Source: Candidatus Accumulibacter conexus
GTDB lineage: Bacteria > Pseudomonadota > Gammaproteobacteria > Burkholderiales > Rhodocyclaceae
Assembly (NCBI GenBank): GCA_017592775.1
Contig: JAGFNJ010000010.1
Coordinates: 35,937-99,936 of the forward strand
DNA length: 64,000 nucleotides
Direction: 5' to 3'
The notes under the pieces are model-generated. The model made no database searches and was not told where the DNA came from. It worked only from the letters and a program-made list of their open reading frames with translations. Below, piece after piece: positions 55,583-64,000 of the stretch; within the stretch, counting starts at the first letter, position 1; each line of letters starts with the position of its first letter. Made by a program: the position numbers and the translations under genes.

Positions 55583-55728
55583 GTCATGCCTCCTGATGGG
55601 CAGCCCCAAGGGAGCCTTGCCCCCCAGCGGAGGGCTGAGGGCGGGAATCCACGGCGCACTGCGCCGTGCCAAGCGAAGGGTCTTGCCCGGCAGGCAAACC
55701 CTCCGTGGACACCGAGCGTGGGGGTCAT
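55579..55728 (-). CDS. Possible small ORF coupled to the RND gene
   Basis: A 49-residue frame starts at ATG 55728 behind an AGGAGA and ends in TGA overlapping the RND start (ATGA). The predicted peptide is Arg/Trp/Gly/Pro-rich, containing PPSALRWGARLPWG. That resembles translations of an intergenic repeat seen in betaproteobacteria, so the frame may be fortuitous. The DNA also holds a near-perfect inverted repeat, CACGGCGCA and TGCGCCGTG, at 55650-55668. It may act as a leader controlling the RND gene or be only a spacer. Confidence 0.35.
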   Translation of the reverse strand: MTPTLGVHGGFACRARPFAWHGAVRRGFPPSALRWGARLPWGCPSGGMT

Positions 55729-55737
55729 TTTCGTCTC

Positions 55738-57291
55738 CTAGTGCGCATGGCCGTGGCCGATCTGGCCGGTATTGCTCGCGGCCAGCTTGACCAGATAGGC
55801 GCCGCGCGACACGACGCGCTGCCCCGGTTCCAGCCCCTCGACCACCTCGACCCAGTCGCCGTCGCAGACGCCGACGCGCACCGACTGCCGGACGAAGGAC
55901 TCGCCGCCGATCATCACGAACACCGTCGCAATGCCATTCTCGTCGAGCACGGCCGAGACGGGAACCGCCACGGCCTCGCGCGCCGGGCCAGCGAAGACCT
56001 GCGCCTTGACCGCCATGCCGATGCGCAGGCGCGCATCGGGAGCGGTCATCTCGAACAACACCGGCAAGGTCCGCGTCGTCGGGTCCACCGCAGCACCGAC
56101 GGCGATCAGCCGGCCGTTCCTGCCCGGCACGATCTCGAAGCTGTCACCGATGCCATCGACACGAAAGGCGGCGCCGCTTGGCGTCGCCAGGCGCGCCGCC
56201 TCGGCTTCAGGAACGCGCAGCTCCAGCCACAGCGCGCTGCGGTCGACGATGTGGAAGAGCGCCGAGCCTTCCTGCGCGTAGGCGCCGGGCGCAACACGGA
56301 CGTCGGCGAGAACGCCGGCCACCGGCGCGCGCAGCGGCACGCCGCCGGCGCCGCCGTACTGGCCGGCGCGGCCCTGCGCCGCGGCGAGATTCGCCCGTGC
56401 CGACGCTTCTCCCGCCTGTGCCGCAAGCAGGCGCTTTTCGGGAACCGCCTCTTCCTTGAACAGACTTTCCATGCGGGCGCGTTCGCGCTGCGCGAGGTCA
56501 AGCTCGATCGCCGCCTTCTTCGCGTCGGCCTGCAGCGTCGCGAGATCGGCGTCGCCACCGAGACTCGGCGCAAAGGTGGCGAGCAACTCGCCCTTCTTCA
56601 CCGCTTGGCCCAGCACCGGAAAGGGGCCAGCCGCCAGCACGCGGCCGGGCGCCGGCGCCAGCATCAGGGCCTCGCCGTCGGGCCGGCCGCGGACGCTGCC
56701 AGTAGCGGATATCACCGGGCGCAGCGGCTTCTGCAGCACCTCGGCGGTGGCGAAATCGACCTTCCACTGCTGCTCCTTGGTGAACGCGATGCCCTCCTCC
56801 TCGTGCTCGCCGTGCTCGGCGTCGGCAGCCTTGCGGTCAGCGTAGACCGTGACCGGCCCAAGCAGATGGCGGACAGTGAATTCCGGCGTTGCCACCTCGA
56901 TCGTCAGTTCGCGTTCGCCGGCCGCCTGCGGCTGCGCCTCCGGCCGGAAGATGCCGGGCTGGCTCGGCTTGTCGTTGACGAAAACCTCGTCCGGCAGGCC
57001 ACCGCCGGAAAGGATCACGGAAACCTTGGCAACGGCGAGCGCGCGGAAGTCGGCGACCGTCGTCAGGTGTGCGGCGAAGGCCGATTTCTCGCCGACGACG
57101 AGACGCGGAAACTCGACGAAGAGTTCAGTGCGCTCGCTGAAATGGGTGATCTTTTCGCCGCCCGGCGCATGACCGTGGCCGGCGTCGCCCGCGGCCGGAT
57201 GGCTGCCGTCCTTCGCGTGCTGCTGGCCGGCGTCGCCGCAGGCCGAGAGGAGGAGCGCCGCGCAGAGGGCGACGATGAGGGTCTTGTTCAT
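55738..57291 (-). CDS. Periplasmic adaptor subunit of the metal efflux system (CzcB-like)
   Basis: A 517-residue membrane-fusion protein. It has a lipoprotein signal (LIVALCAALLLSACG), a His-rich start (HPAAGDAGHGHAPGG), an extra N-terminal beta domain (~45-155), then the usual barrel-sandwich and hairpin (EVLQKPLRPVISATGSVRG, ARMESLFKEEAVPEKRLL) and a beta-barrel with VPVSAVLDENGIATVFV. The C-terminus GQIGHGHAH could bind metal. It bridges the RND pump to the outer-membrane channel. Its start overlaps the upstream channel gene as ATGA. Confidence 0.88.
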   Translation of the reverse strand: MNKTLIVALCAALLLSACGDAGQQHAKDGSHPAAGDAGHGHAPGGEKITHFSERTELFVEFPRLVVGEKSAFAAHLTTVADFRALAVAKVSVILSGGGLPDEVFVNDKPSQPGIFRPEAQPQAAGERELTIEVATPEFTVRHLLGPVTVYADRKAADAEHGEHEEEGIAFTKEQQWKVDFATAEVLQKPLRPVISATGSVRGRPDGEALMLAPAPGRVLAAGPFPVLGQAVKKGELLATFAPSLGGDADLATLQADAKKAAIELDLAQRERARMESLFKEEAVPEKRLLAAQAGEASARANLAAAQGRAGQYGGAGGVPLRAPVAGVLADVRVAPGAYAQEGSALFHIVDRSALWLELRVPEAEAARLATPSGAAFRVDGIGDSFEIVPGRNGRLIAVGAAVDPTTRTLPVLFEMTAPDARLRIGMAVKAQVFAGPAREAVAVPVSAVLDENGIATVFVMIGGESFVRQSVRVGVCDGDWVEVVEGLEPGQRVVSRGAYLVKLAASNTGQIGHGHAH

Positions 57292-58505
57292 TCGGAGATG
57301 CTCCCGGTGAGCAGGTCGTAGTCGATGCGCGCCTGGCGCGCCTTCCATTCGAGATCGAGGACCGTCGTTGTCGCTTCCAGCGCGCCGCGATACGCGTCGA
57401 GCAGTTCGAGCAGCGACGTCTCTCCGCCCTGGTAGGCGGCTTCGGCGATGCGCAGCAGGTCCGCCGACACGGCGGTGGCGCGCGCACGGTAATCGGCCGC
57501 CGCCGCGACGAGGCGTTCTGCCTGCCGGTGCAGGCCACGCAACTCGCCCTCGGCGCGCGCACGGACGAGACCGTATTCGCCGCGTGCATGGACCGCCTCC
57601 GCTGCCGCGCGCTGCCCGCCCGCCTGCTGGCGGTCGAACACCGGCAGCGGCAGCGACAGCGAGACGACGGTGCCGTGCTCGCGGATGGAGCCGTCGTCGA
57701 CGCGCTTCGGCCCGACGCCGACGGTGACCTCTGGCAGCCAGCCACGGGCGGCTGCGCGGCCGTCGAGGTCGGCCGCCTCAGCCCGGCGGGCGAGCGCCTG
57801 CAGGTCGGGCCGGCGGTTAAGGCTGCTCAGCCCCGCGTCGAGCGGCGGCAGTGCCGCAGGCAGCAGGGCGCCGCTGATTTCGCCGGCCTCCTTGCCCGAC
57901 GAATCGATCAGCGCCAGCAGGCGCGCGCGCGCGCGGTCGAGTTCGCCGCGCTCGCTGGCGAGCCGCGCTTCGGCGGTCTGCCGTTCGCGCAGCAGGCGTC
58001 GGCGGTCGAAGCCGGACGCCTCGCCGGCACGCGCCAGCCTGTCGATGACGCGCTCGACGCGGACAAACTGCTGCGCCCAGGCTTCGCCGGCCCGCACCAC
58101 CTCCTGCCGGTACAGCGTTTCATGAAAGCGGCGGCGGGTCTCGGCGGCCAGTTCGTGGCGGCGCTGCTCGTTGCCGGAGGAGACCGCTTCGACGCGCCGT
58201 TCGGCGGCTTCCCGACGCAGACCGCGGCGACCGGAAAGATCGAAGGCCTGCGAGATCTGCCAGCTCTCTTCGGTGGCGTTCGAGCTGCCGCGCAGACGTT
58301 CGCGGCTGTAGTCGAGCGTCGGATTCGGCCATTGCCCGGCGGCAAGCGCATCGGCGCGCGCGGCTTCGAGCGCGCCCTGTTCGAGGTTGGCCAGCTCGCT
58401 GCGCGCAAGCGCGCGGCGGACGGCCTCGGCTTCCGTCAGGGACGGGGTCTGCGTCCACGCGGCCATTGGCAGCGCGAGCAGCAATACGGATAGAAGGTGT
58501 CGCAT
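57288..58505 (-). CDS. TolC-family outer membrane efflux channel (CzcC-like)
   Basis: A 405-residue protein with a signal peptide (LLSVLLLALPMAAW), two repeats of long helices (LTEAEAVRRALARSELA, NRRPDLQALARRAEAADLDG) and an SLSLPLPVFDRQQAG beta-strand-turn region, as in CzcC. It forms the outer-membrane tunnel. A 7-bp stem (CGCCACG/CGTGGCG, loop GAG) at 58563-58579 lies in the leader between this gene and the upstream His-rich gene, and could tune expression. Its stop overlaps the adaptor start as ATGA. Confidence 0.88.
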   Translation of the reverse strand: MRHLLSVLLLALPMAAWTQTPSLTEAEAVRRALARSELANLEQGALEAARADALAAGQWPNPTLDYSRERLRGSSNATEESWQISQAFDLSGRRGLRREAAERRVEAVSSGNEQRRHELAAETRRRFHETLYRQEVVRAGEAWAQQFVRVERVIDRLARAGEASGFDRRRLLRERQTAEARLASERGELDRARARLLALIDSSGKEAGEISGALLPAALPPLDAGLSSLNRRPDLQALARRAEAADLDGRAAARGWLPEVTVGVGPKRVDDGSIREHGTVVSLSLPLPVFDRQQAGGQRAAAEAVHARGEYGLVRARAEGELRGLHRQAERLVAAAADYRARATAVSADLLRIAEAAYQGGETSLLELLDAYRGALEATTTVLDLEWKARQARIDYDLLTGSISE

Positions 58506-58602
58506 CGGAGTCCTCGTGGCAAGAAAACGGAGCGAGGTTTGCCGGCGGGCGACGAAGGTCTACGCCACGGAGCGTGGCGCGGGCGACGGGAACCGGCCGG
58601 CG

Positions 58603-58986
58603 TCAGACGCCTGCCGGGGGCCAGTCGAAGAGCGGCGGAATGTGCGAAGTGAAGGACGACGGCGGCCGCGATGGGGCGACGTGCCGCATGGCGGCCGCAG
58701 GAGGGACGCTCGTTTCGGTCACGAGCATGTTGAAGACGGTATGGGAATGACCTTCGTGATGGCCTTCACCATTGTGCGCGTGCTGCGCATCGACGACAGC
58801 GGCACCCGAACCAGGCAGGTCGCCATCGTGGTCGTGCGCATCATGCTCGCCATGCCCATGTTCGTGGTGCTCATGGAATCCGATCGTGACCGACGGATCG
58901 TCCAAGTGCCAGTACGCCTGCGCCAATGACCAGACCGACTGGATTGGCAGCATGAGAATGAGAATTAACGCGAGCAGGCGACGCAT
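58603..58986 (-). CDS. CzcI-like His-rich periplasmic protein
   Basis: A 127-residue protein with a signal peptide (MRRLLALILILMLPIQSVWS) matching the start of Cupriavidus CzcI, and a His-rich middle (FHEHHEHGHGEHDAHDHDGD and HNGEGHHEGHSH) that should bind Zn, Co or Cd. CzcI lies at the head of czc operons and influences their regulation. No Shine-Dalgarno is visible before ATG 58986, and an extended -10 ends only 7 bp upstream, so translation from a leaderless mRNA is possible. It begins the metal-efflux operon. Confidence 0.78.
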   Translation of the reverse strand: MRRLLALILILMLPIQSVWSLAQAYWHLDDPSVTIGFHEHHEHGHGEHDAHDHDGDLPGSGAAVVDAQHAHNGEGHHEGHSHTVFNMLVTETSVPPAAAMRHVAPSRPPSSFTSHIPPLFDWPPAGV

Positions 58987-58992
58987 GGCGGG

Positions 58993-59023
58993 ATTCTAAC
59001 AGGAGATCCCGATCGTGCGTAAA
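58993..59023 (-). promoter_or_regulatory. Candidate promoter of the metal-efflux operon
   Basis: On the minus strand TGTTAGAAT (extended -10, 58993-59001) lies 7 bp before the czcI-like start codon. A weak -35 TTTACG (59018-59023) is 19 bp upstream of TAGAAT, a long spacer typical of MerR-family controlled promoters. No MerR gene is in the window. Confidence 0.45.
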
Positions 59024-59033
59024 CGCGGCCCGA

Positions 59034-60548
59034 TCAGCGCCGGCGCGACCCGCCACCGAGAATCGAGCCGAGGACACCGCGGATGATCTCGCGACCGACC
59101 TGCGAGCCGATCGCCCGAGCCGCGCTCTTGGCCGCCGTCTCGACCACCGAATCGCCACGCCCGCGACCGCCGCCACCGCCGCCGAACAGATCGCCGAGAC
59201 TGCCGAGCCAGCCACTACCGCCAGCCGCCGGCGCCTGCCCGCCGGCAGTCGGCTGCCCGGCCGTGGGCTGCTGCGCCGCGGCGCCCTTGAGCTTCTCGTA
59301 CGCCGATTCGCGGTCGACGGCGTTCTCGTAATGCCCGTAAATGGCCGAAGCCTTGATCACCGCCTGCCGCTCTTCGGCGGACTGCGGGCCAATCCGCGAA
59401 GCCGGCGGCAGGATGAAGGCACGCTCGACCACGTTCGGCCGGCCCTTCTCGTCGAGAAACGAAACCAGTGCCTCGCCGACACCCAACTCGGTGATCGCCT
59501 CCTCGGCGTTGAACTTCGGATTGGCGCGCAGCGTCTGGGCGGCCGCCTTGACCGCCTTCTGGTCGCGCGGCGTGAAGGCGCGCAAGGCGTGCTGCACCCG
59601 GTTGCCGAGCTGGCCGAGGACCGTGTCGGGGATGTCGAGCGGGTTCTGGCTGACGAAATAGACGCCGACTCCCTTCGAGCGGATCAGCCGCACCACCTGC
59701 TCGATCTTCTCCAGCAGCGCTGCCGGCGCCTCGTTGAAGAGCAGATGCGCCTCGTCGAAGAAGAAGACCAGTTTCGGCTTGTCGACGTCACCGACCTCCG
59801 GCAACTGTTCGAACAGCTCGGCGAGCAGCCAGAGCAGGAAGGTCGAATACAGTCGCGGCGAAGCCATCAGCCTGTCGCCGGCAAGGATGTTGACGACGCC
59901 GCGGCCATCGTCGGTCTGCATCAGGTCGCCGATGTCGAGCATCGGCTCGCCGAAGAAGACATCGCCACCCTGCTCGCCGAGGTTCAGCAGCCCGCGCTGG
60001 ATGGCGCCGATCGAAGCCGCCGAGACGTTGCCGTATTCGGTGGTGAAGTCCTTCGCGTTCTCGCCGACATGCTGCACCATCGCCCGCAGATCCTTGAGAT
60101 CGAGGAGCAGCAAGCCATTGTCGTCGGCGATGCGGAACACCAGTTGCAGGACACCGGACTGCGTGTCATTGAGGTTCAGCAGTCGGGCAAGCAGCACCGG
60201 CCCCATGTCCGAGATCGTCGCCCGCACCGGATGTCCCTGCTCGCCGAAAACGTCCCAGTAGACGACCGGGCAACCCGCCGGCACGTGATCATCGACGCCG
60301 AGCGCGTCGAGCCGTTCCTGCAGCTTCGGCGTCAGGCTGCCGGCAGCGGCCAGTCCCGACAGATCCCCCTTGACGTCGGCCATGAAGACCGGTACGCCAA
60401 TGGCGGAAAAGCGTTCGGCAAGCAGTTGCAGGGTGATCGTCTTGCCGGTCCCGGTGGCGCCGGTGATCAGGCCGTGACGGTTGGCGAGTGCCGGCAGCAG
60501 CGCCAGTTCGGTGCCTTCGTGCCTGGCGACGAGAAGTGGTGAGACCAT
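59034..60548 (-). CDS. HerA-like ATPase, DUF853 family
   Basis: A 504-residue P-loop ATPase. Walker [12 protein letters not shown] is near residue 30, Walker [11 protein letters not shown] near residue 260, and [10 protein letters not shown] follows the P-loop. These features define DUF853/YjgR, related to HerA-FtsK translocases. The C-terminus is a Gly/Ala-rich low-complexity linker and an [21 protein letters not shown] tail. Its substrate and role are unknown; DNA-related motor function is inferred from the fold. It precedes the metal operon on the same strand. Confidence 0.88.
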   Translation of the reverse strand: MVSPLLVARHEGTELALLPALANRHGLITGATGTGKTITLQLLAERFSAIGVPVFMADVKGDLSGLAAAGSLTPKLQERLDALGVDDHVPAGCPVVYWDVFGEQGHPVRATISDMGPVLLARLLNLNDTQSGVLQLVFRIADDNGLLLLDLKDLRAMVQHVGENAKDFTTEYGNVSAASIGAIQRGLLNLGEQGGDVFFGEPMLDIGDLMQTDDGRGVVNILAGDRLMASPRLYSTFLLWLLAELFEQLPEVGDVDKPKLVFFFDEAHLLFNEAPAALLEKIEQVVRLIRSKGVGVYFVSQNPLDIPDTVLGQLGNRVQHALRAFTPRDQKAVKAAAQTLRANPKFNAEEAITELGVGEALVSFLDEKGRPNVVERAFILPPASRIGPQSAEERQAVIKASAIYGHYENAVDRESAYEKLKGAAAQQPTAGQPTAGGQAPAAGGSGWLGSLGDLFGGGGGGRGRGDSVVETAAKSAARAIGSQVGREIIRGVLGSILGGGSRRR

Positions 60549-60687
60549 GGACGACTCCGGAAAGCGATGACGGGAAAGGATGGTGCGGCGGAAGTGCTAG
60601 AATGCCGGCCTTGATTATCGACCATTTGCGGCCCGTTTTGTTGCTCGGGGCGTGGCCGCAATGTCGCGGAATTCTTCAGAGGGCAGC

Positions 60688-61413
60688 ATGGCAGGACATT
60701 CGAAATGGGCCAACATCCAGCACCGCAAGGGCAAGCAGGATGAGAAGCGCAGCGCATCCTTCTCCAAGATCGCACGGGAAATCACCGTTGCCGCCAAGGC
60801 CGGCGGTGGCGACCCCGCGTTCAATCCGCGCCTGCGGCTGGCGATCGACAAGGGCAAGCAGGTCAACATGCCCAGGGACAAGATCGACAACGCGGTCAAG
60901 AAGGGAACCGGCGAGCTTGAAGGCGTCGATTACATCGAGGTCCGCTACGAGGGCTACGGCATCGGTGGCGCCGCCGTCATCGTCGATTGCCTGACCGACA
61001 ACCGCACACGCACCGTCGCCGAGGTCCGTCATGCCTTCAACAAATATGGCGGCAACCTCGGCACCGATGGTTGTGTCGCCTTCCAGTTCAGGCACTGCGG
61101 CCAGCTCCTCTTCGCCCCCGGGACCGACGAGGGGGCCTTGATGGAGGCGGCCATCGACGCCGGCGCCGACGACGTCCTGAGCAACGACGACGGTTCGGTC
61201 GAAGTCATCACGCCCGCCAACGACTACATGGCGGTCAAGGAAGCGCTCGCCGCCGCCGGTTTCACCGCCGAGTATGGCAGCGTCACCATGAAGGCGGAGA
61301 ACGAGACCCAGCTTGCGGGTGACGAGGCGCTGCGCATGCAGAAGCTGATCGACGTGCTCGAGAGCCTCGATGACGTGCAGGAGGTGTATACCAGCGTCGT
61401 CATCGACGAGTGA
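60688..61413 (+). CDS. yebC: YebC/PmpR family protein
   Basis: A 241-residue protein with the family start [20 protein letters not shown] and [24 protein letters not shown]-like core ([16 protein letters not shown]). YebC-type proteins bind DNA or ribosomes and act as regulators or in translation of proline stretches. Usually yebC is followed by ruvCAB; here the next 348 bp hold no gene and the following gene is on the other strand. ATG 60688 is preceded by GAGGGCAGC. Confidence 0.95.
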   Translation: MAGHSKWANIQHRKGKQDEKRSASFSKIAREITVAAKAGGGDPAFNPRLRLAIDKGKQVNMPRDKIDNAVKKGTGELEGVDYIEVRYEGYGIGGAAVIVDCLTDNRTRTVAEVRHAFNKYGGNLGTDGCVAFQFRHCGQLLFAPGTDEGALMEAAIDAGADDVLSNDDGSVEVITPANDYMAVKEALAAAGFTAEYGSVTMKAENETQLAGDEALRMQKLIDVLESLDDVQEVYTSVVIDE

Positions 61414-61761
61414 AGCCGTCGCCGGGAGCATCATCGGGTGCCGCGCGATTGCGAGCAATGGCCACCCCGTGATCGACCATCGGCCAGCTCGTTACAGCGT
61501 TGCCGTACCCGCTGCAGAAGCGATAAGGGTCCCCGCCGGGAGACTCGCCAGTCTGCTCACGCGAGAAGCGTTCAACCTCGGTGCGGCTGCCCGCATACCT
61601 CGCGCGTCAGACGTCTCTCAAGGAAGGTCACCCCATCTCCCGGCTCCCCCTTTCATAGGGGAGTAGCGCGATGTGTCGCAATGACGCGCTCTGTGCAGCA
61701 GATCTCGTATGAGCGCCGGATCTCGCGCGGAACCTCCTCTCCATCCAATCGCCACGGTGCC
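61414..61761. other. Gene-poor region where ruvC would be expected
   Basis: No gene or fragment recognised. A hairpin (CTCCCC and GGGGAG arms around 8 bases) at 61645-61664 lies between the convergent yebC and oxidoreductase genes and could be a terminator, without a T-run. Composition is slightly lower in GC than the neighbours. There is no clear IS end. Confidence 0.4.
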
Positions 61762-63327
61762 TCAGACACCCGGCCCTGTGTTCCTGCCGTCGCTCGCGGA
61801 CTTCTCTTCGTGGTACTCGTCGTCGACATTGACCGCCCAAATCCCCTCCTTCGACGACGATCCTGAAACGATCGCCTCGACAGCCAAACGTGCGGTCAGC
61901 ATCGAGTGATCCTGATTGTTGTAACGGTGCATGCCGTTGCGACCGACAAGGAACAGGTTGGCAATCCCGTCGGCGTACCGTCGCAGCACGTCGAAGTGGT
62001 CGTAGGTGCCGAAGTACGCGGGGTAAGCCTTCGGCACGCGGACGACGCGGAAGTCGAGGGCGTCGGCCGCATCGATCAACTCGATTCGCGCGAGTTCGGC
62101 AATCGCGAAGCGGCCCATCTCCCCGTCCGGCAGCCGCCACAAATCGTCGCCCTCCTGACAGAAGTACTCAAGCCCAAGCCAGACGGTGGCGGAGTCGCTG
62201 ACCATTGCCGGGCTCCAGTTGTTGAAGATCTGCAGCCGACCCAGCCTGACGTCGGGCTCCTGAATGTAGACCCAGGTATCCGGAATGAGGTTGGTGGGAT
62301 GACCAGCGAGGCTCCCGCGACTCGGCCGCAGCCTGCGTACGAGGACGCCGACGGTGATGAAGTCGCGATAGCAGAGGCCTGCGGCGACCCTTCTGACCTG
62401 CTCCGGAGCTGGCGGTGACAATCCGAGGATCAGGTCACGCAGGGGCATCGTGGAAATCACGAAATCACACGCCAACTCGATCGTCCTGCCTTCGCGATCC
62501 TCGGCAACGACAGCCACGACCCGTCCTGTGTCGTGGCGCAGTTTCGTGACCGTCAGACCGTGCCGGATCTCTCCGCCAGCCTCGCGCACCATTTCGGCGA
62601 CCACCTGCCACATCTGGCCGGGACCGTATTTCGGATAGAGGAAGCGCTCAATCAGACTGGTGTTGATACCCTTCTGCGCCAATCCATCACCTGATCCACG
62701 AAGGATCTTGCGCAGCGCGTGGACGATTGCCTTGCTGATCGACAGGCCCTTGATGCGCTGCGCCCCCCACTCCGGGCTGATCTCCCCGCAGGGAACGCCC
62801 CACACCTTTTCCGTGTAATCCCTGAAAAAGGTGCGATACAGTTCGCCGCCGAAGCGATTGACGAAAAAGTCCTCCAAGTTGCGCTCGGGCTTCCGCTGGA
62901 AAACCGACGCGTACAGATAGCTGAAGCCAATCCGGGCCAACCGGCGCACGCCGAGATTGCGCATCGTTCCGACGCTCAACGAAATCGGGTAATCGAAGAA
63001 CTTGCGCAGAAAGTAGATTCGCGACAGGCGCGGGCGAACGAGGAAGTGGCGATCGCCGTCCGGCATGACGCTCATACCATCGGCTGTGTTTTCGGGCGCC
63101 AGCGGAAGAATGCTTCGCCACCAATCCATCACCCAGTCCGACTTGGAGAAGAAGCGGTGGCCGCCGATATCCATTCGGTTGCCGCGGTGGTTGATCGTTC
63201 GCGAGATGCCGCCGACGTCGTCCAGAGATTCCAGGACGATCGGCTGCATCCCGGAACCTCGGAGCAACTCGAGAGCCGCGGTTAGCCCGGCCGGACCTGC
63301 ACCGATGATGACAACAGTTCTGCTCAT
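61762..63327 (-). CDS. FAD-dependent oxidoreductase (UDP-galactopyranose mutase/amine-oxidase-like)
   Basis: A 521-residue flavoprotein. The N-terminal Rossmann motif is [18 protein letters not shown]; then [22 protein letters not shown] follows the FAD site pattern of UDP-galactopyranose mutase and protoporphyrinogen-oxidase-like proteins, and the C-terminus has [21 protein letters not shown]-type sequence ([18 protein letters not shown]). Such proteins occur in polysaccharide or glycolipid gene sets. The exact substrate is unknown. It stands next to a truncated region and an IS1595-type transposase. Confidence 0.85.
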   Translation of the reverse strand: MSRTVVIIGAGPAGLTAALELLRGSGMQPIVLESLDDVGGISRTINHRGNRMDIGGHRFFSKSDWVMDWWRSILPLAPENTADGMSVMPDGDRHFLVRPRLSRIYFLRKFFDYPISLSVGTMRNLGVRRLARIGFSYLYASVFQRKPERNLEDFFVNRFGGELYRTFFRDYTEKVWGVPCGEISPEWGAQRIKGLSISKAIVHALRKILRGSGDGLAQKGINTSLIERFLYPKYGPGQMWQVVAEMVREAGGEIRHGLTVTKLRHDTGRVVAVVAEDREGRTIELACDFVISTMPLRDLILGLSPPAPEQVRRVAAGLCYRDFITVGVLVRRLRPSRGSLAGHPTNLIPDTWVYIQEPDVRLGRLQIFNNWSPAMVSDSATVWLGLEYFCQEGDDLWRLPDGEMGRFAIAELARIELIDAADALDFRVVRVPKAYPAYFGTYDHFDVLRRYADGIANLFLVGRNGMHRYNNQDHSMLTARLAVEAIVSGSSSKEGIWAVNVDDEYHEEKSASDGRNTGPGV

Positions 63328-63754
63328 TCTCAGACAACCTCGTAGTTCATTGTGCAGATGGCTGTTACGCAACCATTCCCCCGCAGCAAGAGCCAATCAG
63401 CGAAGCGGTTCCGTCGTCTCAACTGCGAACGAGGCCCTGACCCATCGGCCCTTAGTGGCCATCCGAGCCACCCGACCCAGAGCCGACTGGGCAGCGGCAA
63501 GAGTGCGGCCGATCGACGAGTTGATACCGATGCACCGTTCATCGCACCTGTACCAGCGCCCTTCCTCGTTCGGAGAACAGCAGCACCCTGCGCAGGGAGA
63601 AGTTGAACACCAAGATGATCGGCATTATGGAGCAACCACCCCAGGCCTCTGCCGGGCGCGGCGCTGGCGACGACTTTTCTTTTTTTCGGGCGCGCTCTGT
63701 GAGCCCGCAGAGCCCTACACTGATCCTCATGACCCACCCCCAGGAGCCAGTGCG
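63328..63754. other. Junction region before the IS1595-type element
   Basis: No intact gene. On the minus strand, about 63539-63640 encodes a short hydrophobic stretch (IILVFNFSLRRVLLF) followed by stop, like the end of a GtrA-type membrane protein; this is a weak remnant at best. The transposase leader (63690-63754) includes CAGGAG as its ribosome-binding site. IS end repeats were not identified. Confidence 0.35.
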
Positions 63755-64000
63755 ATGAGTTTACATTTCCTGCTGAAAGCCGAAGCCCGTAGCCTGTCCG
63801 TGGTCCAGGTTCTGGCCATGAGTGACGAGGAAGCCTTGGCCCTGTTCCGCCAGCTGCGCTGGGGCGAAGGAGGGCAGGTGGTCTGCCCGCACTGCGGCAT
63901 GGCGCACCGGCACTACTTCCGCCCGACCCGCAAGATCTGGCGCTGTGCGGGCTGCCAGGATGATTTCTCGGTCACATCCGGGACGATCTTCGCCTTCCAC
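63755..64000 (+). mobile_element. IS1595-family transposase, N-terminal part
   Basis: The frame runs off the window after 82 residues. It starts MSLHFLLKAEARSLSVVQ, then has a zinc ribbon with VCPHCG and WRCAGC, followed by DDFSVTSGTIFAFH, the beginning of the ISXO2/IS1595 transposase domain. The DDE-type catalytic residues lie outside the window, so activity cannot be judged. It is preceded by AGGAG at a normal distance. Confidence 0.88.

Overview
The window is a high-GC, gene-dense bacterial chromosome segment. Protein content and gene order point to a betaproteobacterium close to Rhodocyclales. A Candidatus Accumulibacter-like organism is my best guess, but it is inferred from family resemblance and synteny without any database search. 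Supporting blocks are gshA-gshB followed by a regulatory PTS, metX-metW-ampG, rhodanese-grxC-secB, nrdR-ribD-glyA, class I fumarase with murI, and an acetate-handling cluster. No rRNA, tRNA or CRISPR array was found.

Layout: 1-3648 holds the gatB end, pyrE, exonuclease III and a YqjD/E/K-like membrane stress operon. 3732-13238 is a long minus-strand run: SMUG1-type uracil-DNA glycosylase, AmpG-like permease, metW, metX, EI, HPr, a mannose-type EIIA, ApbE, gshB and gshA, many with overlapping start and stop codons. 13333-20252 holds an apparently solitary Eco57I-like DNA methyltransferase, creA, parC, parE and dksA. 20556-26282 holds a PLP dehydratase, a PAP2 and left-handed-beta-helix pair, a CoA-transferase with an unusual C-terminal extension, and an Old Yellow Enzyme.

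26647-28691 combines an SH3 protein, secB, grxC, a membrane rhodanese and an ArsR-type regulator whose cysteine spacing matches persulfide sensors. 28844-34690 holds an EnvC-like protein, a C-terminal processing protease, an unknown protein, MoeB, RibD and NrdR. 34696-43298 holds glyA and then an acetate cluster: DUF4212 protein, a frameshifted VC_2705-type solute symporter, a DnaQ-like protein that has lost catalytic residues, a cNMP/CBS/DUF294 regulator, and acs. 43575-49992 runs on the plus strand: YqhA-like protein, class I fumarase, RidA, murI, and feoAB behind a promoter whose spacer looks like a Fur box. 50343-58986 carries an OprB porin and a czcI-czcC-czcB-czcA-type heavy-metal efflux operon. 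59034-64000 holds a HerA-like ATPase, yebC, an FAD oxidoreductase related to UDP-galactopyranose mutase, and the start of an IS1595-type transposase. This last part looks like a rearranged end.

The most promising points are the acetate uptake and signalling cluster with its inactive-looking exonuclease, the persulfide-sensor/rhodanese/glutaredoxin/SecB operon, the two-domain CoA-transferase, the three-copy 12-bp repeat in front of acs, and the possible leaderless start and small coupled ORF in the metal-efflux operon. No single undescribed system stands out beyond doubt.
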